From: Hirsutella rhossiliensis
Taxonomy: Eukaryota > Ascomycota > Sordariomycetes > Hypocreales > Ophiocordycipitaceae
Length of the DNA stretch: 64,000 nt
NCBI RefSeq assembly: GCF_020360975.1
Contig: NW_025408669.1
Span: 2,170,001 to 2,234,000, forward strand
Reading direction: 5' to 3'
Positions 34,911-46,883 of the stretch are shown piece by piece. Every line of letters begins with the position of its first letter. Within the stretch, counting starts at the first letter, position 1. The notes beneath the pieces are model-generated. The model did not search any database. It was not told the DNA's origin and was given only the letters and a program-made list of their open reading frames with translations. Position numbers and translations under genes: made by a program.

Positions 34911-35085
34911 TGTGGGGCTACGCCCCGATGTGTAGATCTGGCATGGCCAGACTAGTCACGTGCGAGCGCCACGGACACGACTCCTAAAGGGAGCGATGTA
35001 GACACGTCTCCCCTTTACACTCTTTGTAGCTCAATTTACATCAATTACGCCCAGCACCTGTGCTAACAGTGCTGACCCCGTAACA
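34911..35085 (+). repeat. Gypsy 3' LTR
   Basis: 175 bp, starts TGTGGGGCTACG and ends GTAACA, followed by the ACGAC duplication (35086-35090). It differs from the 5' LTR by a 2-bp indel near the start and one transition near the end. Confidence 0.9.
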
Positions 35086-35345
35086 ACGACGAGACGTTAC
35101 TAGTGATGGGATGTAAAGTAGTCAATCAGAGTGATGAAAATACGGATACAAAGACGCTGTGATTGACGTGTTCTTGTGTGTTCCTAGGTAGACGGCGAAG
35201 AGCTCTATCGAAAAGAAAATACAAACTGCTCGAAATGCTTAGCGATCCTCCAGTCACACAGGCTGTTAGCTTAGCAACCTGAGACCGGTGCCCCTCTTGC
35301 ATTGTGTATGTTCAATAGGGTTGACATGAAACTCATGGTCGAGTT

Positions 35346-35363
35346 CAGTGTTGCTAATAATAT
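35346..35363 (+). repeat. hAT left terminal inverted repeat
   Basis: CAGTGTTGCTAATAATAT, the exact reverse complement of 38099-38116. The match continues imperfectly inward through ACAATA. Confidence 0.9.
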
Positions 35364-35591
35364 AAACAATACGTATATTGGCAATATGGACCCCTCGCAA
35401 TATTATTGTATTGTCAAGAGGTGCGTATTGTATTGCGCAATATGCCATTGGTCCATATTGTATTGTATTGCCAGTGACCAAATATATTGCCAGTAAAACA
35501 ATATATCCCGTATATCCCACGTGACCTCATTATTCAACCGTCGTTGCTGAAATATCGTCACCCTGAAAATCCTGTATCCCAAACCATGACT

Positions 35592-37697
35592 TCAAGCACT
35601 CAATGCCTGAATTACATCACTCCCAAGTCGATTTCGACGGTCTGTGATGGTTATTTTTGCCCCAGAGAAGAGTCTTTCGGGCTCAGCAGACATTGCGGGA
35701 ATTGACAGTATATCCACCGCCATTTTGCTCAGGTATGGGTAGTTCTTTTGCTGTGTTTCCTCCAGCCACCATGCGAGGGCGCTTGTGAACCCATAAACCC
35801 GTTCAGACTTACAATATCGCTCGTACTCGTCTGTGATAAGTGCTGGTTGTAGGTGCTTGTTTCTCCAATTCAAGAACTCGTTCGTGGTCGTCAACGGAAC
35901 CTCAGATAGAGAAGGCGGCTCCACAGGTTTATAATCATCCCACAGTGTCTCCATCAGCTTCTTTGACGAGTCAGCCCACTCCTTCTTCCAGTTTTCGTGT
36001 ATGTAGTGCCATTTATGCGAAGGGTGAAGCACAATCGCAGCGACGTAGGCAGGCGATTCGTCAGTAAGACAATAGTACTTATCCATCTTCGCCCAGCCCG
36101 AGTTATACATTGGTGCCATAATCGGATCGTCGATATGTGCCTCTTTTCCTGCTTCGAATTGCGCCAATACGAAGTCCATAGCCAAGAGAACATTGTCAAG
36201 AGTTGCAAACGATGACTCAAGGGCCTTTGTCGTCATTTTAAGCTTCTCCAAGAAAGACTTGATCTTCTCGAGGATGACCCACCCTCGGAGAGAGCTCGTC
36301 TCCGGCACAATCTCCTTCCACCCATTTGTTGAAATATCCTCGACTGCGCCTCTAAGATGCAAGGCCGCTCGTAGCATGGTGTACCACGAACTCCACCTCG
36401 TGTCATTATCTCGCGCAAGCTTGCGATTATGGCTGATGGCCAGAAACTTTGGCGACGCTGAACACTACTTTGGACGAAAACCACGAAGTTGTGGAGCTTG
36501 CCAAGGGGACCCTTTTTCCGCCACGCCTCGATCTCTTTTAGTGTCACATTATGCCCATCACGTTCGTCGTCTTTGAGCTTCTCATTATCGGTAACGAAGA
36601 GGAAAGCTTTGGCGGCAAGGTTGATAATGTGACCTTGGCAGCGGAGTCGGTGAGATTTGGGATCGTATCGAATGTCATATCGACGTAGAAGGCCTGTAAA
36701 TGTTAGGGCCAGTCAGAAAAACAGTGCGCCGTACTTACCAAGGAAAGAGATCTCATCATTGTATCGTTATTGCCTGCATTGTCCATCACAAAATATCCAA
36801 GGTTGGAAGCAAACCCCAGTCATCAACCACTTCAAAATTGCCCTTGCCAGGTGATATCCGTCGTGCTCACTGTCGATGTCTTTCAAAGCCAAGACATGGT
36901 GTTCCAACTGACTGTCTTCTGCAACGTAATGAGCAACTACGCCTAAGATGGCCAAAGAGTTGGGGAAGTCCATAGGTCGCAGCTGATATGAATTTTTGAC
37001 TTTGCTGACTGGATGCGCTGCTTGACCTTCTCCTTCTGACCTTCGTACTGCCGCATAATCCATTTCTTGATGGTCTCGTGTGTATCTGGAAGCCAAGTAT
37101 CGATATCGGCGTTGAGGTAGGCTAAGAATGCTCGGAATTCTGGGCATTCCACAAGCCTAAATGGGAGAGAACAGGACGTAATAAACCTTACGTATAAAGC
37201 TTCGAGCTGGTCTGGGTCGATCGAGTCTCCGGATTGATCGTTGAGCCGACGGCGTTTTCGGGGATGTTCTTTGGCCGTAACACGAGCTATCTCGAGAATA
37301 GTTCGTATATTCGTGACTTTGGCAGTTCGTGGCGCGCCTTTTGGGAGGCCGTGACCGTCAGGAGGAGGATCCGTAAGGTGCTTGGCTGGGGCCGCAGTTC
37401 CACCGGAACAGCAATACGTTTTGTCACAGTGTTTGCAGCGCCATTCTTCTTTCCGGTCCGCTGATTGTAGTATTTCGTCTCTATGTCCTCGTCTGGCATA
37501 TGAGAAAAGACCCATGATGTTCTTGGCTTGGCCGAAGGGTTTATGGAGGCCGTGCGAGGTTGCGACGATTGGCATTCAGTGGTTTGGGTCTCATCTGGAT
37601 CATGCAACCGTGGGCTGGAAATCTCCGAGTATTCGTCTGATATTGACGAATCCCGTCGCGGCGATGTTTGAACAAAAGGCAGGCGTTGTTGAGGCAT
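35592..37697 (-). pseudogene. hAT transposase, frameshifted
   Basis: Minus-strand pieces in order: a BED-type zinc finger (about 37380-37450, CKHCDKTYCCSGGTAAPAKHL), a lysine/arginine-rich linker, the start of the RNase H-like catalytic domain (KIHISCDLWTSP at about 36980, continuing in another frame as NSLAILGVVAHYVAED), a middle region in pieces, and the hAT C-terminal dimerisation domain (35592-35720, MAVDILSIPAMSAEPERLFS). Frame changes fall near 36,960, 36,835 and in 36,380-36,770, so no full transposase can be made. An intron cannot explain the break at 36,960, because the protein continues without loss. Confidence 0.85.
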
Positions 37698-38098
37698 CGA
37701 GATTGCTTGTAAGTCCTGGGGTGGGAAAGCGGGGTTGAGGAGGAAAACAGTGTTTGGACGGCGAGCCGCTACCCTGTAGGTCTGGATTTATACATACATT
37801 TACGCGTTTCCGTGCGCCAATAGGAAACTTTTACGTCCTGGAGGTCCGCCAGACGAAAAACAATACATAGAACATGCTTATATTTACGCGTGTTTTTTGA
37901 CGCGTCATCATATTGGCGCGAATTGGGGAACGGAAAGGCGAATGACTACCAACCAATACAAACAATACAAGCCATATATTGCCAGTATGGAAGGCGCTAT
38001 ATTGTATCGTCACAATATGACGGCGAGCATATTGTATTGGTACAATATGAGAAATCGCGTATTGTATTGTATATACTGCAGTATACTACTTTATTGTC

Positions 38099-38116
38099 AT
38101 ATTATTAGCAACACTG
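38099..38116 (-). repeat. hAT right terminal inverted repeat
   Basis: Exact reverse complement of 35346-35363. Confidence 0.9.
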
Positions 38117-39967
38117 GTTCATTGGAATGAGCCGGTTTCTAACCAGACAAAGCCAACTAGAGAGCAAGTAGTTGACCCATGGGAAAGTCACGTCACTGAA
38201 TCTAAATGTGGTTCTCTTGATGCTCCAACCACGAACAGAGTAACCGGTTGCCAGTGGCGAGCAGAAGAGCGATGCAAATATGATCAAAGCCACATCTCTT
38301 GTTACGTGATCCACAGAGTAAACCCATTTTCTCGCCTTTCTCTAAGAATGGCGATTTTCGAAGCGATATAATAGTCGATGGAAATAGCAGGTACTCAGAC
38401 CACAGTAGCCAGGAGAGGCGCTTACGGTGAGTCTATGCTCGAAAGGAATCTTTTCAACTTTGTCTAGCATTGCAAGTACCCTGTCACGCGGCTTTGGGCG
38501 ATGCCATTCGAAGCCGTTGCGATAGTAAGCACGTTGTTCATTGCCTCATCTCTCACTTTGCCTCACATCTGCTCTCTTCAAAAAAAGAATTTGCCAGAAT
38601 GTTGTGTCCCACATCAGGTATCGCGCCGGCAGTCGTGCAAAGCAGCCTGGACAGCACCAGTGAATTAATGCAAAATATCTAAAGAGCAAGAACCAAAAGG
38701 GCGGTTGCACGGAATCGTGCAGCTCTTTATGCACAAATAAAATCTCATTATCCATTTAGGCAGTAGCTTTAGCCTGCCAGGCAACGGTTGTGCTGATACG
38801 TGACAGGGAGTCTTTCGTCATTAGCACATCTACTTGGGTCTTCTTGCGTCGATATATCCTTTGACGGCTCCCCGCGGAGTCTGCCCAAACCAAAGATCTC
38901 CCTTCCTTCGGCAAAGGCTCATTCTGGGCAATATGGACTTGCCACTTGTCCTAGAATAAGTCCGGCTGATTATCCCTGTCCTTGTTGTCAAATAGGAGAT
39001 CCCTAACCTCCTGTATCAACTTAGCAGTACGTACGGAACGAGCTATCTACACGCAGTGTTGGTGTACTTTGGCTAAGGTGAGCCTGGGCTCAGTCGTAAA
39101 GATTGCAGTGGGCCGGAGAGATCTTTGGGACCAGCTCTCACTTCCCTTGCCGTCTCTGAGTCGGTCTATTCGAAGCCCCTTTCTCTCAATGACTCCGGGT
39201 AAGGATTAGCCTTGAATATCGCCGTGAAGTTACGAACGAGTGACATGTGTCGAAGTATGGCTTTAGAGTGTAGGAGGTTGGCGTCACTGGGTACCTATAT
39301 CAAGAAGTAAATGATGCCCCGTCTAATCCTGGCTTGGTCGAATCCGCCAACTGCTAGGATAACTATCACATACAAGCCGAGTACTTGAATGTACAATGCA
39401 TTTAAGAAATCCGTGCAGAAAGCAGTGCTGGCAAGGAGCCAAGTGCGCATTCTCCTCCGGGTCCCAGGACAGGACAGCGCAGAAGCGTCGATTGCTTCAG
39501 CAGTCCTATCCTGTCTCGCCCACGTTGCCTGCCCGAGTACCTGAGTACCTAGGTAGGTGGACGTCAAGAGTGACGCGAGGGCGAACAATGAGCCGTGACA
39601 GCCCCCGCTCTCGGCGACTTGGCATGCGCAGACAGTCCAAGGAAATTCTCCCGAGACCCAGCAATGCCGCGGCAGGAGTGAAAATGGGGTGTGATTTGCA
39701 AAATACAGTCATGCCACATGATATTCGTCAATCGTCAGTTTCACAGTCAAGATCCAACGGCTCATCCACGTCCGTCACTCCCCAAACTCCAGGCAGATCC
39801 CACTTCGGAGCCATACATCCTAGTCGTGCATATCGGGCCGTCTGCGTTTGTGTGAGACTGTGAGACGCGGCGGCTTTAACCTTGTCGTCCGTCTATGAGT
39901 CGAGTTCTGCTTTCCTTGTGGGAGCCTCCTTATTAGTCCGGACCCCCCATGCGCCGTGTCTTGCTGC
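38117..39967. other. Intergenic region, no gene recognised
   Basis: About 1.85 kb of normal-composition DNA between the hAT element and the DUF4048-like gene. Several ORFs of 60-155 codons occur on both strands, but none has recognisable motifs, splice structure or family likeness. A CCTAGGTAGG-type motif, scattered elsewhere in the window, occurs at about 39545-39556. Confidence 0.5.
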
Positions 39968-41534
39968 TCAAGTCTCCAGTGCGTTGTTTTCCTTGTCCCC
40001 AAGCTCCGGGGAAATCAACGACTTCTCCCACTCGTCCATCAGGCTATTGGCCGTTCGTTTCAAGTTTCTCGGAGACAGCCTGTTGACCACGTTAGGGATA
40101 ATCTCCTCGAGCTTTGGGGATAAAGTTAATGCCTCGGCTTTGGCCGATTGCGTCTTGCTGCGAGCACACAGTCAGCCAAGGACGTCAGTCTCGCATCCAT
40201 GCCACCAAACAAACGTACACGGGCGTTAGACTTTCTTCTCCCATCTCCGGGATGGGCCCAATGTCCTCTAACCCTGCACTGTTGATGGTAGAGTCGCTCC
40301 ACCGAGGGGACTTTGTCGGTCCCGGCGACTCCCAGTTCGACCAGTCGCTGTCGTCCATGGAGTCGAATCCCAGCGGTGTCCACGAAAAGGGCTTGCTTTT
40401 GACGGGCTTGGGCTTCTCGAGACTTGGGGCCGCAAACCTGCTAGCTGGCGTGGGAGTCGCCAGGTTGGAGTTGGGGCCGATCGGTGCAAAGCTCGTCCTG
40501 GGCCTGCCCAAACCCCCGCCTGGCCCTCGGTTCATCGCACTGCCCTGCTGCAGGGCCGGCGGGCCACGGCGGGATGATTGGCCACTGATGGGCTCATCGC
40601 CAACCGTTATCTGCCGTATGTCCTCAACAAATGCTCGGAGTCCCAACTTGAAGTCCTCGACAATCTGAGGCACACTCGGAGAGTTTTGGGCTGACCGCGG
40701 CTGCCACGAAGCCCGCTTTAACGAAGCAGGATTGGCGGGCTGGACCGCCGTCGGGTCTGCCGGTCCCAGACCATGAGTCTCGTGGATGGAAAACTCGGAG
40801 TTTGATCTTGCCGGCGAGAGAAGGGACAGCGCGCGCGTGTGTCCGCCGCGAAAAAACCGGCGCCGATTACCCTGCGTGGGGGTACTCTGGTTCTGGCCCT
40901 GAAGCAAAAGTTTGCGGCGATCCAAGTCGACGCTGCGTCGTGGTCCAATTGCAGCATCGTCCAACGCTCCAGGGGTAGAATTCCCGTGTAGCTCCGCGTG
41001 ATGAACCGCCCCAGGCTGGAAAAAGGGCTCCGTGGCAGTCCATTGCCTCTTGAGCGAGGCAAGGTCTGCTTCGGCCCGAGCCAGGTCCTCCCGCAGCTCC
41101 AGGACCCTGCGTTCCTGTGCGGCGATTGCTATTATGAATTCGTTCGCATCAGCGGGCAGAGGGATGGTCGGCGTCTCGACAGGAGTTGGCGGGACCGAGG
41201 GAGCCGCCGTGATGGGAGTGGGCCGCGACCGATCGCCGGTGTGCGGCGCGATTGGGAGAGTGAGCGAGAGGCGGTTCGTAGAACGGCAAGCACCAGAGTC
41301 GGAGCGCGACGGGCGCACCGCCGGGTCGGGTTCTGTTGACGCAGGTGGCGGCATCATTGCTGCTTCGTCATTTTTTGGCGTCTTGCTGTCCTGTGGCTTG
41401 GGACCCGCGCGGTGAGCCCTGGGCGCGTCAGGGGCCGGGGCAAAGGTGGTGGTGGTGGCCACTGCGTCGACGTTGGGGCAAAGTCGGTCAGCGGCAGAAG
41501 ACCGACGACGTACTCGCTGGGGTGAGTCCACCAT
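39968..41534 (-). CDS. DUF4048-like fungal protein (501 aa, two exons)
   Basis: Proposed exons are 41534-40219 and 40157-39968, giving 501 residues. The 61-bp intron has a strong GTACGT donor, a GCTGAC branch site and a CGCAG acceptor, and splicing joins phase-2 ends into a continuous frame ending ...GDKENNALET. Without splicing the frame stops soon after the donor. I chose the ATG at 41534 (MVDSPQRVRR), since the 100 codons upstream are low-complexity. The protein is mostly disordered and rich in Ser, Pro and Arg. One conserved-looking helical segment at residues 131-165 (NEFIIAIAAQERRVLELRED) resembles fungal DUF4048 proteins. Function is unknown. It is transcribed away from the DNA ligase gene across a 1.9-kb spacer. 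Confidence 0.7.
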
Positions 41535-43437
41535 TGTGGAAGAAGGAGGAAAAGGTAAATGAGTGGAAATAAACTCGTGCGTCGGGAGCCTGCGTGCGGC
41601 TGCGGCGGGGATGAGAAGCGATAGCTTTCGCCGGCGAGAGGGATGAAAACGAATGGAAGAAGCCCGGGCGGCCTTTCGGTGCCGCTGACGGCCGGCCTTG
41701 GCTCTCGGGTGGGCCAGGGTCAAATGGCGATAGTCATGAGGGGTTCGAAGAGCGAGGTGATGGACAAGGCAGAGTCGAAGGAGAAAAGCCGTCATGAGGG
41801 AGCGAGAGACGAAGACAAGGGGAGCAGCAGGCACAGCAAATGGCGGCCCTGATGCTCATGATGGCTTGAGAGATGCAGCGATGGCCGATGGGATTGGTGG
41901 TGCGCAGACGACGACACCGGCACAACACTGAGCCATAGGCGCGTCGCAGCGACCGTGGACCACGAGACGATGGTGACCAGGGCCCGGGATGTGGTTGTGG
42001 TGGTGGTGGTGAGTGGATAACAAAACAACAGACGAAGCCAGAGACGACGGGGTGAGCTTCAGGGTACTGCAGCCAGGGATGTGGGTACAGGTACGACGAG
42101 TTTCGGGGCCCGAGAGGCGCCGTGACGGGCAGTGATGGCGGTGCTGGAGGGAGCTGGCACCCCCGGAGGCTCTTGTTGTTATCTGCTCCTTGGCATGTAC
42201 TGTACATGGCAAGCTCTAGCTCCAGGGGCCAATGAGAGCGCTTCAGTCAAGCTGCCTGCAAGGCATATGGCATCAACACAAAAAAGCTCCCGGAGAGACG
42301 CCCCACCTCTGTTTACCGCTGGCTGCACGCTTTGCCCCTCTGGGAAACGCTGCTGCAAGGGCCCTGGTTGTCCCTGGTTAGCGGCTTTGGGCGGGTCAGG
42401 GGTGCAGAGAGCCTCTCCTTGCCGTCCTCCAGCGCCTCCACCCGAATAATACGGCGCTCGACCTCTATAAGGCTCTGCTGCACCTGCGCTGCAGCCCGGT
42501 TCCCTGCGCCATGCCACGTTGCCTTATTATTACTACTTTATACGAGCTAAGAATTGTTCAAGGGGGTAGGGAGGGATGTCTTTATTTTCTTGCAGGTCGG
42601 CAATACATGGTACTCCGCGTTGACAGGGTAACCGCGGAGGGTAACCGCGGAGGAGTGGGCGATGCGATGGACATGCATGCATATAAGCGAGACAAATTCA
42701 AGCCGAGTGATGTTATTCGCAGCCTCCGAGAAGCTGTGGCGAGCTGCCATGCGGCGAGACAGAGCGCACTGACCAAGCACTATACAGACATACCTAGCTA
42801 TATACATATGTACGTACAGTACCTCTTATCACCTTGTGCAGCGCATAATGCGGGAGCTGCCCTACTTTCGATGGTGCATTGGCTGGCAAGCTTTTGGACG
42901 AACCTCATTTCCCGTCGAAATTGGCGACCAATCACATCTGCGCGGCTGTTTCGCCTGGCTAAATTTGGTGCTCGGGACTTGCTCCTTGTAATGTGGAGGC
43001 GATTTCTGTCCATTAAACCTGCCCACGTGACTGCCCGTCAACCTCGCGAGTACCCCCGCGCGTTTCAGTTGTCGTGCGCGCGCGTCTCGTCATGTCCTCG
43101 CCCCGGCTTCAACACTCGTCAGGCTCAACCTCGCGCCGGGGATGACGCTCCGAGCTGCCTGGTATTTGGCCTGATACGCACTCCTTTGTATACCGACGTG
43201 GCCAAAGTCTAATCCCACGGCCATGTAAGCTGCCTGTTGGCGAACCGCGACGCGCTCGAACCCGCCCTCCTGCCCGCCTTTCACTTTGCACCCAGAGCGT
43301 CATCATGCCCAAGCCGCCATTCATTCCCTGTTTCTTCTTTCTCGATAGTTACAATCTCTCCTGTCTTTACGAACTCCAGCCCCCGCTTCTCTCGCTTTTT
43401 GTTGCCAGGGGCATGGACTCAGACCCCCGGCAACGCC
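41535..43437. promoter_or_regulatory. Divergent spacer between the DUF4048-like and DNA ligase genes
   Basis: 1.9 kb with no convincing gene. It holds a GTG/GGT-rich microsatellite (about 41995-42015) and a 13-bp direct duplication GGTAACCGCGGAG (about 42627-42652). It probably contains the promoters and 5' leaders of both flanking genes. The 233-codon frame at 42511-43212 shows no domain or codon-use signal and is treated as chance. Confidence 0.5.
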
Positions 43438-46400
43438 ATGCCACTTCACTTCTCGCTCATCTGCGACCTCCTGGATGAATGCCAGCGGCTTCGCCTCGCT
43501 CGCAGGCCCAACAAGCAGGCTGTTTTCGCCTGGTTTGCCCGCCACCGTGGCCGCATCGATGCCCACGATACGGACCTGTCCGCGCTTCTGTCGACCCTAC
43601 TCCCCGAAAAGAGGACGGACCGCGTCTTCTGCATACAAGCCCCTCGACTCGAAAAGATCATCGGCCGTGCGCTGATGCTAGGCTCTTCCAGGGTTGCAGA
43701 GCTCGCGAGATACAAGCAACCAGGCCTCGGGCTGGATCTGGCTGACTGTGTTGAGCGCATCCTTACTACCACTGTAAGCTGGGTCGCCCTGACTCCCTGA
43801 ATCGCACGCTGAATCCCACTTTAGCCGAACCCCCGATACGCCCAAGATGGGAAAATAACCGTCGAGGAAATTGACGACGTCCTGCACGCTTTGGCCTCGA
43901 AGATCAGATGGAGCTCCCCTGCCGTTCGCTCCCGGACAGCAAGGACGCAGTGCCATCCAGACGTCCTGGCGGGAATCTACCGTCGACTCGGCGCAAAAGA
44001 GGCCAAGTGGTTCACCAGGCTGATTCTAAAGGACTTTCAGCCCCTCATCCTCGAATGCAACCTCGTTTATGGTTGCTGCCATCCTCTTTTGCCGCTCATT
44101 CTGAAGATACAAGATGACTTTGCTGCGGCTATCAAGGTCATCCAGGACGTCAGAGGGACAATGCTGCCCAACTCTACTCGCGCGTACCGAACAAACCGCG
44201 CTGCATTATTGTCGCTCAAACCGCAACTGGGAATAAAAGTCGGGAGGCAGAACTGGCTCAAGGCTCGAAGCATCAAACATTGCGTTAACATGGGCCATGG
44301 CTACATGAGTGTCGAGAAGAAGATTGATGGAGAATACTGTCAGATACACGTCGACACCAGTGGCCAGTCTCAAAGTATCCAGATCTTTTCCAAGAGCGGC
44401 AAAGACAGTACGGAAGACCGGCAGGGCCTTCGCGGGTAAGCCGCCACGCCCAACGGAGCCGTATCGTGCTCGGCTAACCTATATAGTGTCATTACGAAAT
44501 CGCTTCAACTTGGCTTACCCAGCTCCAAAATTCGGAAGAAGTGTATCCTGGAAGGCGAGCTTGTTGTGTACAACGACCTTGTATGCTGCTGCTTACCTGA
44601 AATAACTGAGACTTGCACTGACTTCTGTTGCAGGAACAAAAGATCCTTCCCTTTCACACCATCAGAAACCATGTAGCCCGCAGAGGCCACTTCTTGAACA
44701 CGGAGGACGATAGCCCGTAGGTGACCCCCAACCCCCTGTATCTCGTAGCCGCTGACGTGAACAGGCCAAAACCATGGGAGAGGTTGATGATAGTCTACTT
44801 TGACATCTTGCTCCTAGATGACCGATCGCTTCTCGATGTCCGTCACTCGGAAAGGTTCAAACTACTCGAGCAGGTTGTGCATCCGAGAAAAGGACGAGCG
44901 GAACTTGTCTCGAGGCACGTGATCGACATCAGACTTGCCTTTGCCGTTTCCGAGTTACGGAAAGTATTCGCGAATGTAATCATGGATAGGGGCGAAGGTC
45001 TGGTGCTGAAACCAGACGAGCCCTACTTCAACTTCCACCACAACGATGAACCGTTTGGCGGACGCTGCATCAAGCTCAAGAAAGAATACATCGGCAATTT
45101 CGGTGACGTCGGGGATTTCGCCGTCGTTGGGGCGGGCTTCGTAGCCTCAAAAGCAAAGACTTACGCCATTTCGAACTTGCAATGGACTCACTTCTACATC
45201 GGCTGTCTGGACAACAAGGAACAGGTGCAGCGGTGGAACGCGACACCAGAATTCACCGTCGTAAGCGTCGTCGAGCTGAACGAGGGCCAACTGGAAACCC
45301 TGCTCAAGTTTGGCAACTCCCTGACAGTCCCGCTCGCCGAAAACAACGCGACCAGGCTGAAAATTCCGAAAGGAATCGAGACTGGCCCTCCGCTGGCGTT
45401 TGCATTTTGCAACCCGCTCGTCTTCGATCTCAGGTGCTTTAGTTTTGATAAGCCAGGGAACACGGGCTTCTGGACCTTGAGATTTCCAGTGGTCTCCAAG
45501 ATTCACTTCGATCGCGACTTTTCCGAGACCGTTTCCTTTGAAGAGCTCCAGCTAATGGCGGAGGATGCGACGACGGTTCCGGAGCTGGAAGACAGCCAGG
45601 AGAACCTCGCGTGGATAGCCAGGCTAGAACGTTCCGATCCTAGGGGTCTGCCCGTTGATGCAGTCAGTCAAATGACGGCGACTACGATGCAAACGCCATC
45701 TCCCACAAAGTCAGCCGCGGCGACTTCTGAGCGGGACCCGAGCGCATCGCCTGCTGCTGCCACCCAGACCCTACAAGCCTGCATGAGGCCCAGCAGACCG
45801 GGAGACTCTGCATGTAGTCAAGGGGGCGCGGTATCGGCCACGTCACGGATGTCTTTGATGGCGCCTCCGATGCTTCCACTACCACGGGAGACGACTTGGA
45901 GAAATGAGATCAGCAGCAGCCCCCGGAAACGATCAGCAGCCTATTCTACCAGCTTGTCACCGCCACACAAGCGTCGCAGGCCATCGGAACCTGAAGCCGC
46001 TTCCGCCGCTCAGGTCCAGAGCGGTCCTCGCCGGCCCCTAGTCGATGTGGATGGCAACGCGTCACAACACCCCGCCATGACATGCGATTCAAATGCCGCC
46101 GTGTACTCCCCGCCGGAGTGCCGCCTGAGAGACGACAACCAGTGTGCGCTAGATGAGCTACTCGTCGGCATTGATACTCCCGCACAAAAAAAAGGCACCG
46201 TCTCGGAAAACGAGGAGGCTTGCGAGGGCACTTCGGTCAAGGAGACGGCTCACGCCCTGGAGAACAAGCAGCCGCCGCCCTCGAGCTGTCCCGCTGTCGT
46301 ATTGGGCTGTGCAACAAACGCAACAGCTGCAGGTGCGCGGGTCGGCTGCTCATATGCCGGGATGGGGTGTCATGTGGCCATGACCATGATACTAGTCTCT

Positions 46401-46772
46401 TCTCTGTTGCTCGCCGAGTCCACCGAGTCGGCGCAGCTTTTGAAAGCACATGGCGTTCTTGATGCCGCTACATCGGTGGATCAGTGGATAGAGCTGGCCA
46501 GAGCGGGAAGCACCCCTGGGGCAAGCTCCAAGAAAGACCGGGCCAAGATGCTCCTCGTTGACAGCGTGAAGGATCCCGTCGAGGCCAAAAATCTTCTGGC
46601 CCGCGTTGAGGAGGCCCGAAGCGGATTGTCGCGGCGGCAGCGGGACTTGATCACTGTATACGACTGGCGTGTGCTCCGGCACATTACAGTCTTGGAGGAC
46701 AAGAGCATCACGAACAAGTACTACGATGGCTTTCGTGATCCTTGGCGGCGGTGGTATTGCGGAATCATCTGA
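43438..46772 (+). CDS. ATP-dependent DNA ligase (LIG4-related), 1043 aa, five exons
   Basis: Proposed exons are 43438-43773, 43825-44435, 44487-44580, 44634-44716 and 44765-46772. All four introns are 48-53 bp with GT-AG ends, and the joined frame is open for 1043 codons. The N-terminal third resembles the alpha-helical DNA-binding region of eukaryotic ligases. The adenylation site K-x-D-G is at residue 278 (EKKIDGEYCQ), where Lys accepts AMP. Motif III YFDILLLDD is at about 384-392, motif IV GEGLVLK at about 450 and motif V IKLKKEY at about 477, followed by an OB-fold region. The C-terminal 400 residues are variable, with a basic PPHKRRRPSE segment that may be a nuclear signal, and no BRCT repeat I can see. 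It likely seals nicks in nuclear DNA repair. It ends 111 bp from the convergent oxygenase gene. It is probably a paralogue and not LIG4 itself, given the lack of BRCT. Confidence 0.85.
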
Positions 46773-46883
46773 TGTCACCCAAGGTGCCGAAGCAACAAGA
46801 GGTTGCATTGTGTCGAGCAATGGACTTGGATTGTCGGGGAGCTACTCATTCATATTTGGCGGGAACTCTCGCGACAATGAACT

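Larger units (their letters stand above)
29280..35085 (+). mobile_element. Young Ty3/Gypsy chromodomain retrotransposon (5.8 kb), frame-broken
   Basis: Direct LTRs (29280-29456 and 34911-35085) differ by one T/C substitution and a 2-bp indel. The internal region encodes Gag with a CCHC knuckle, protease, RT (YMDD), RNase H, integrase (HHCC, DRGSNW), a GPY/F-like region and a C-terminal chromodomain, the layout of self-primed chromoviruses related to Tf1 and MAGGY. The primer-binding site matches its own LTR rather than a tRNA. RIP is slight. The coding region nevertheless changes frame at least eight times, so this copy cannot make a full polyprotein. It lies at the border between the RIP zone and gene space. 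Confidence 0.92.
35346..38116 (-). mobile_element. hAT DNA transposon (2.8 kb) with intact terminal repeats
   Basis: Perfect 18-bp terminal inverted repeats CAGTGTTGCTAATAATAT lie at 35346-35363 and 38099-38116. The subterminal regions (about 35364-35510 and 37930-38098) are full of short CAATA and ATTGTATTG motifs in both orientations, the kind of repeats to which hAT transposases bind. A frame-broken hAT transposase lies on the minus strand between them. The 8-bp flanks GTCGAGTT and GTTCATTG do not match, so no target duplication is visible. There is little RIP. Confidence 0.88.

Noticed and set aside
35338..38124. 8-bp hAT target site duplication
   Set aside because: The flanks GTCGAGTT and GTTCATTG do not match.
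39396..39863. 155-codon plus-strand ORF
   Set aside because: No motif, no splice-supported extension, overlapped by open frames on the other strand.
42511..43212. 233-codon plus-strand ORF
   Set aside because: No domain, composition or family likeness. It lies in the promoter region of the ligase gene.
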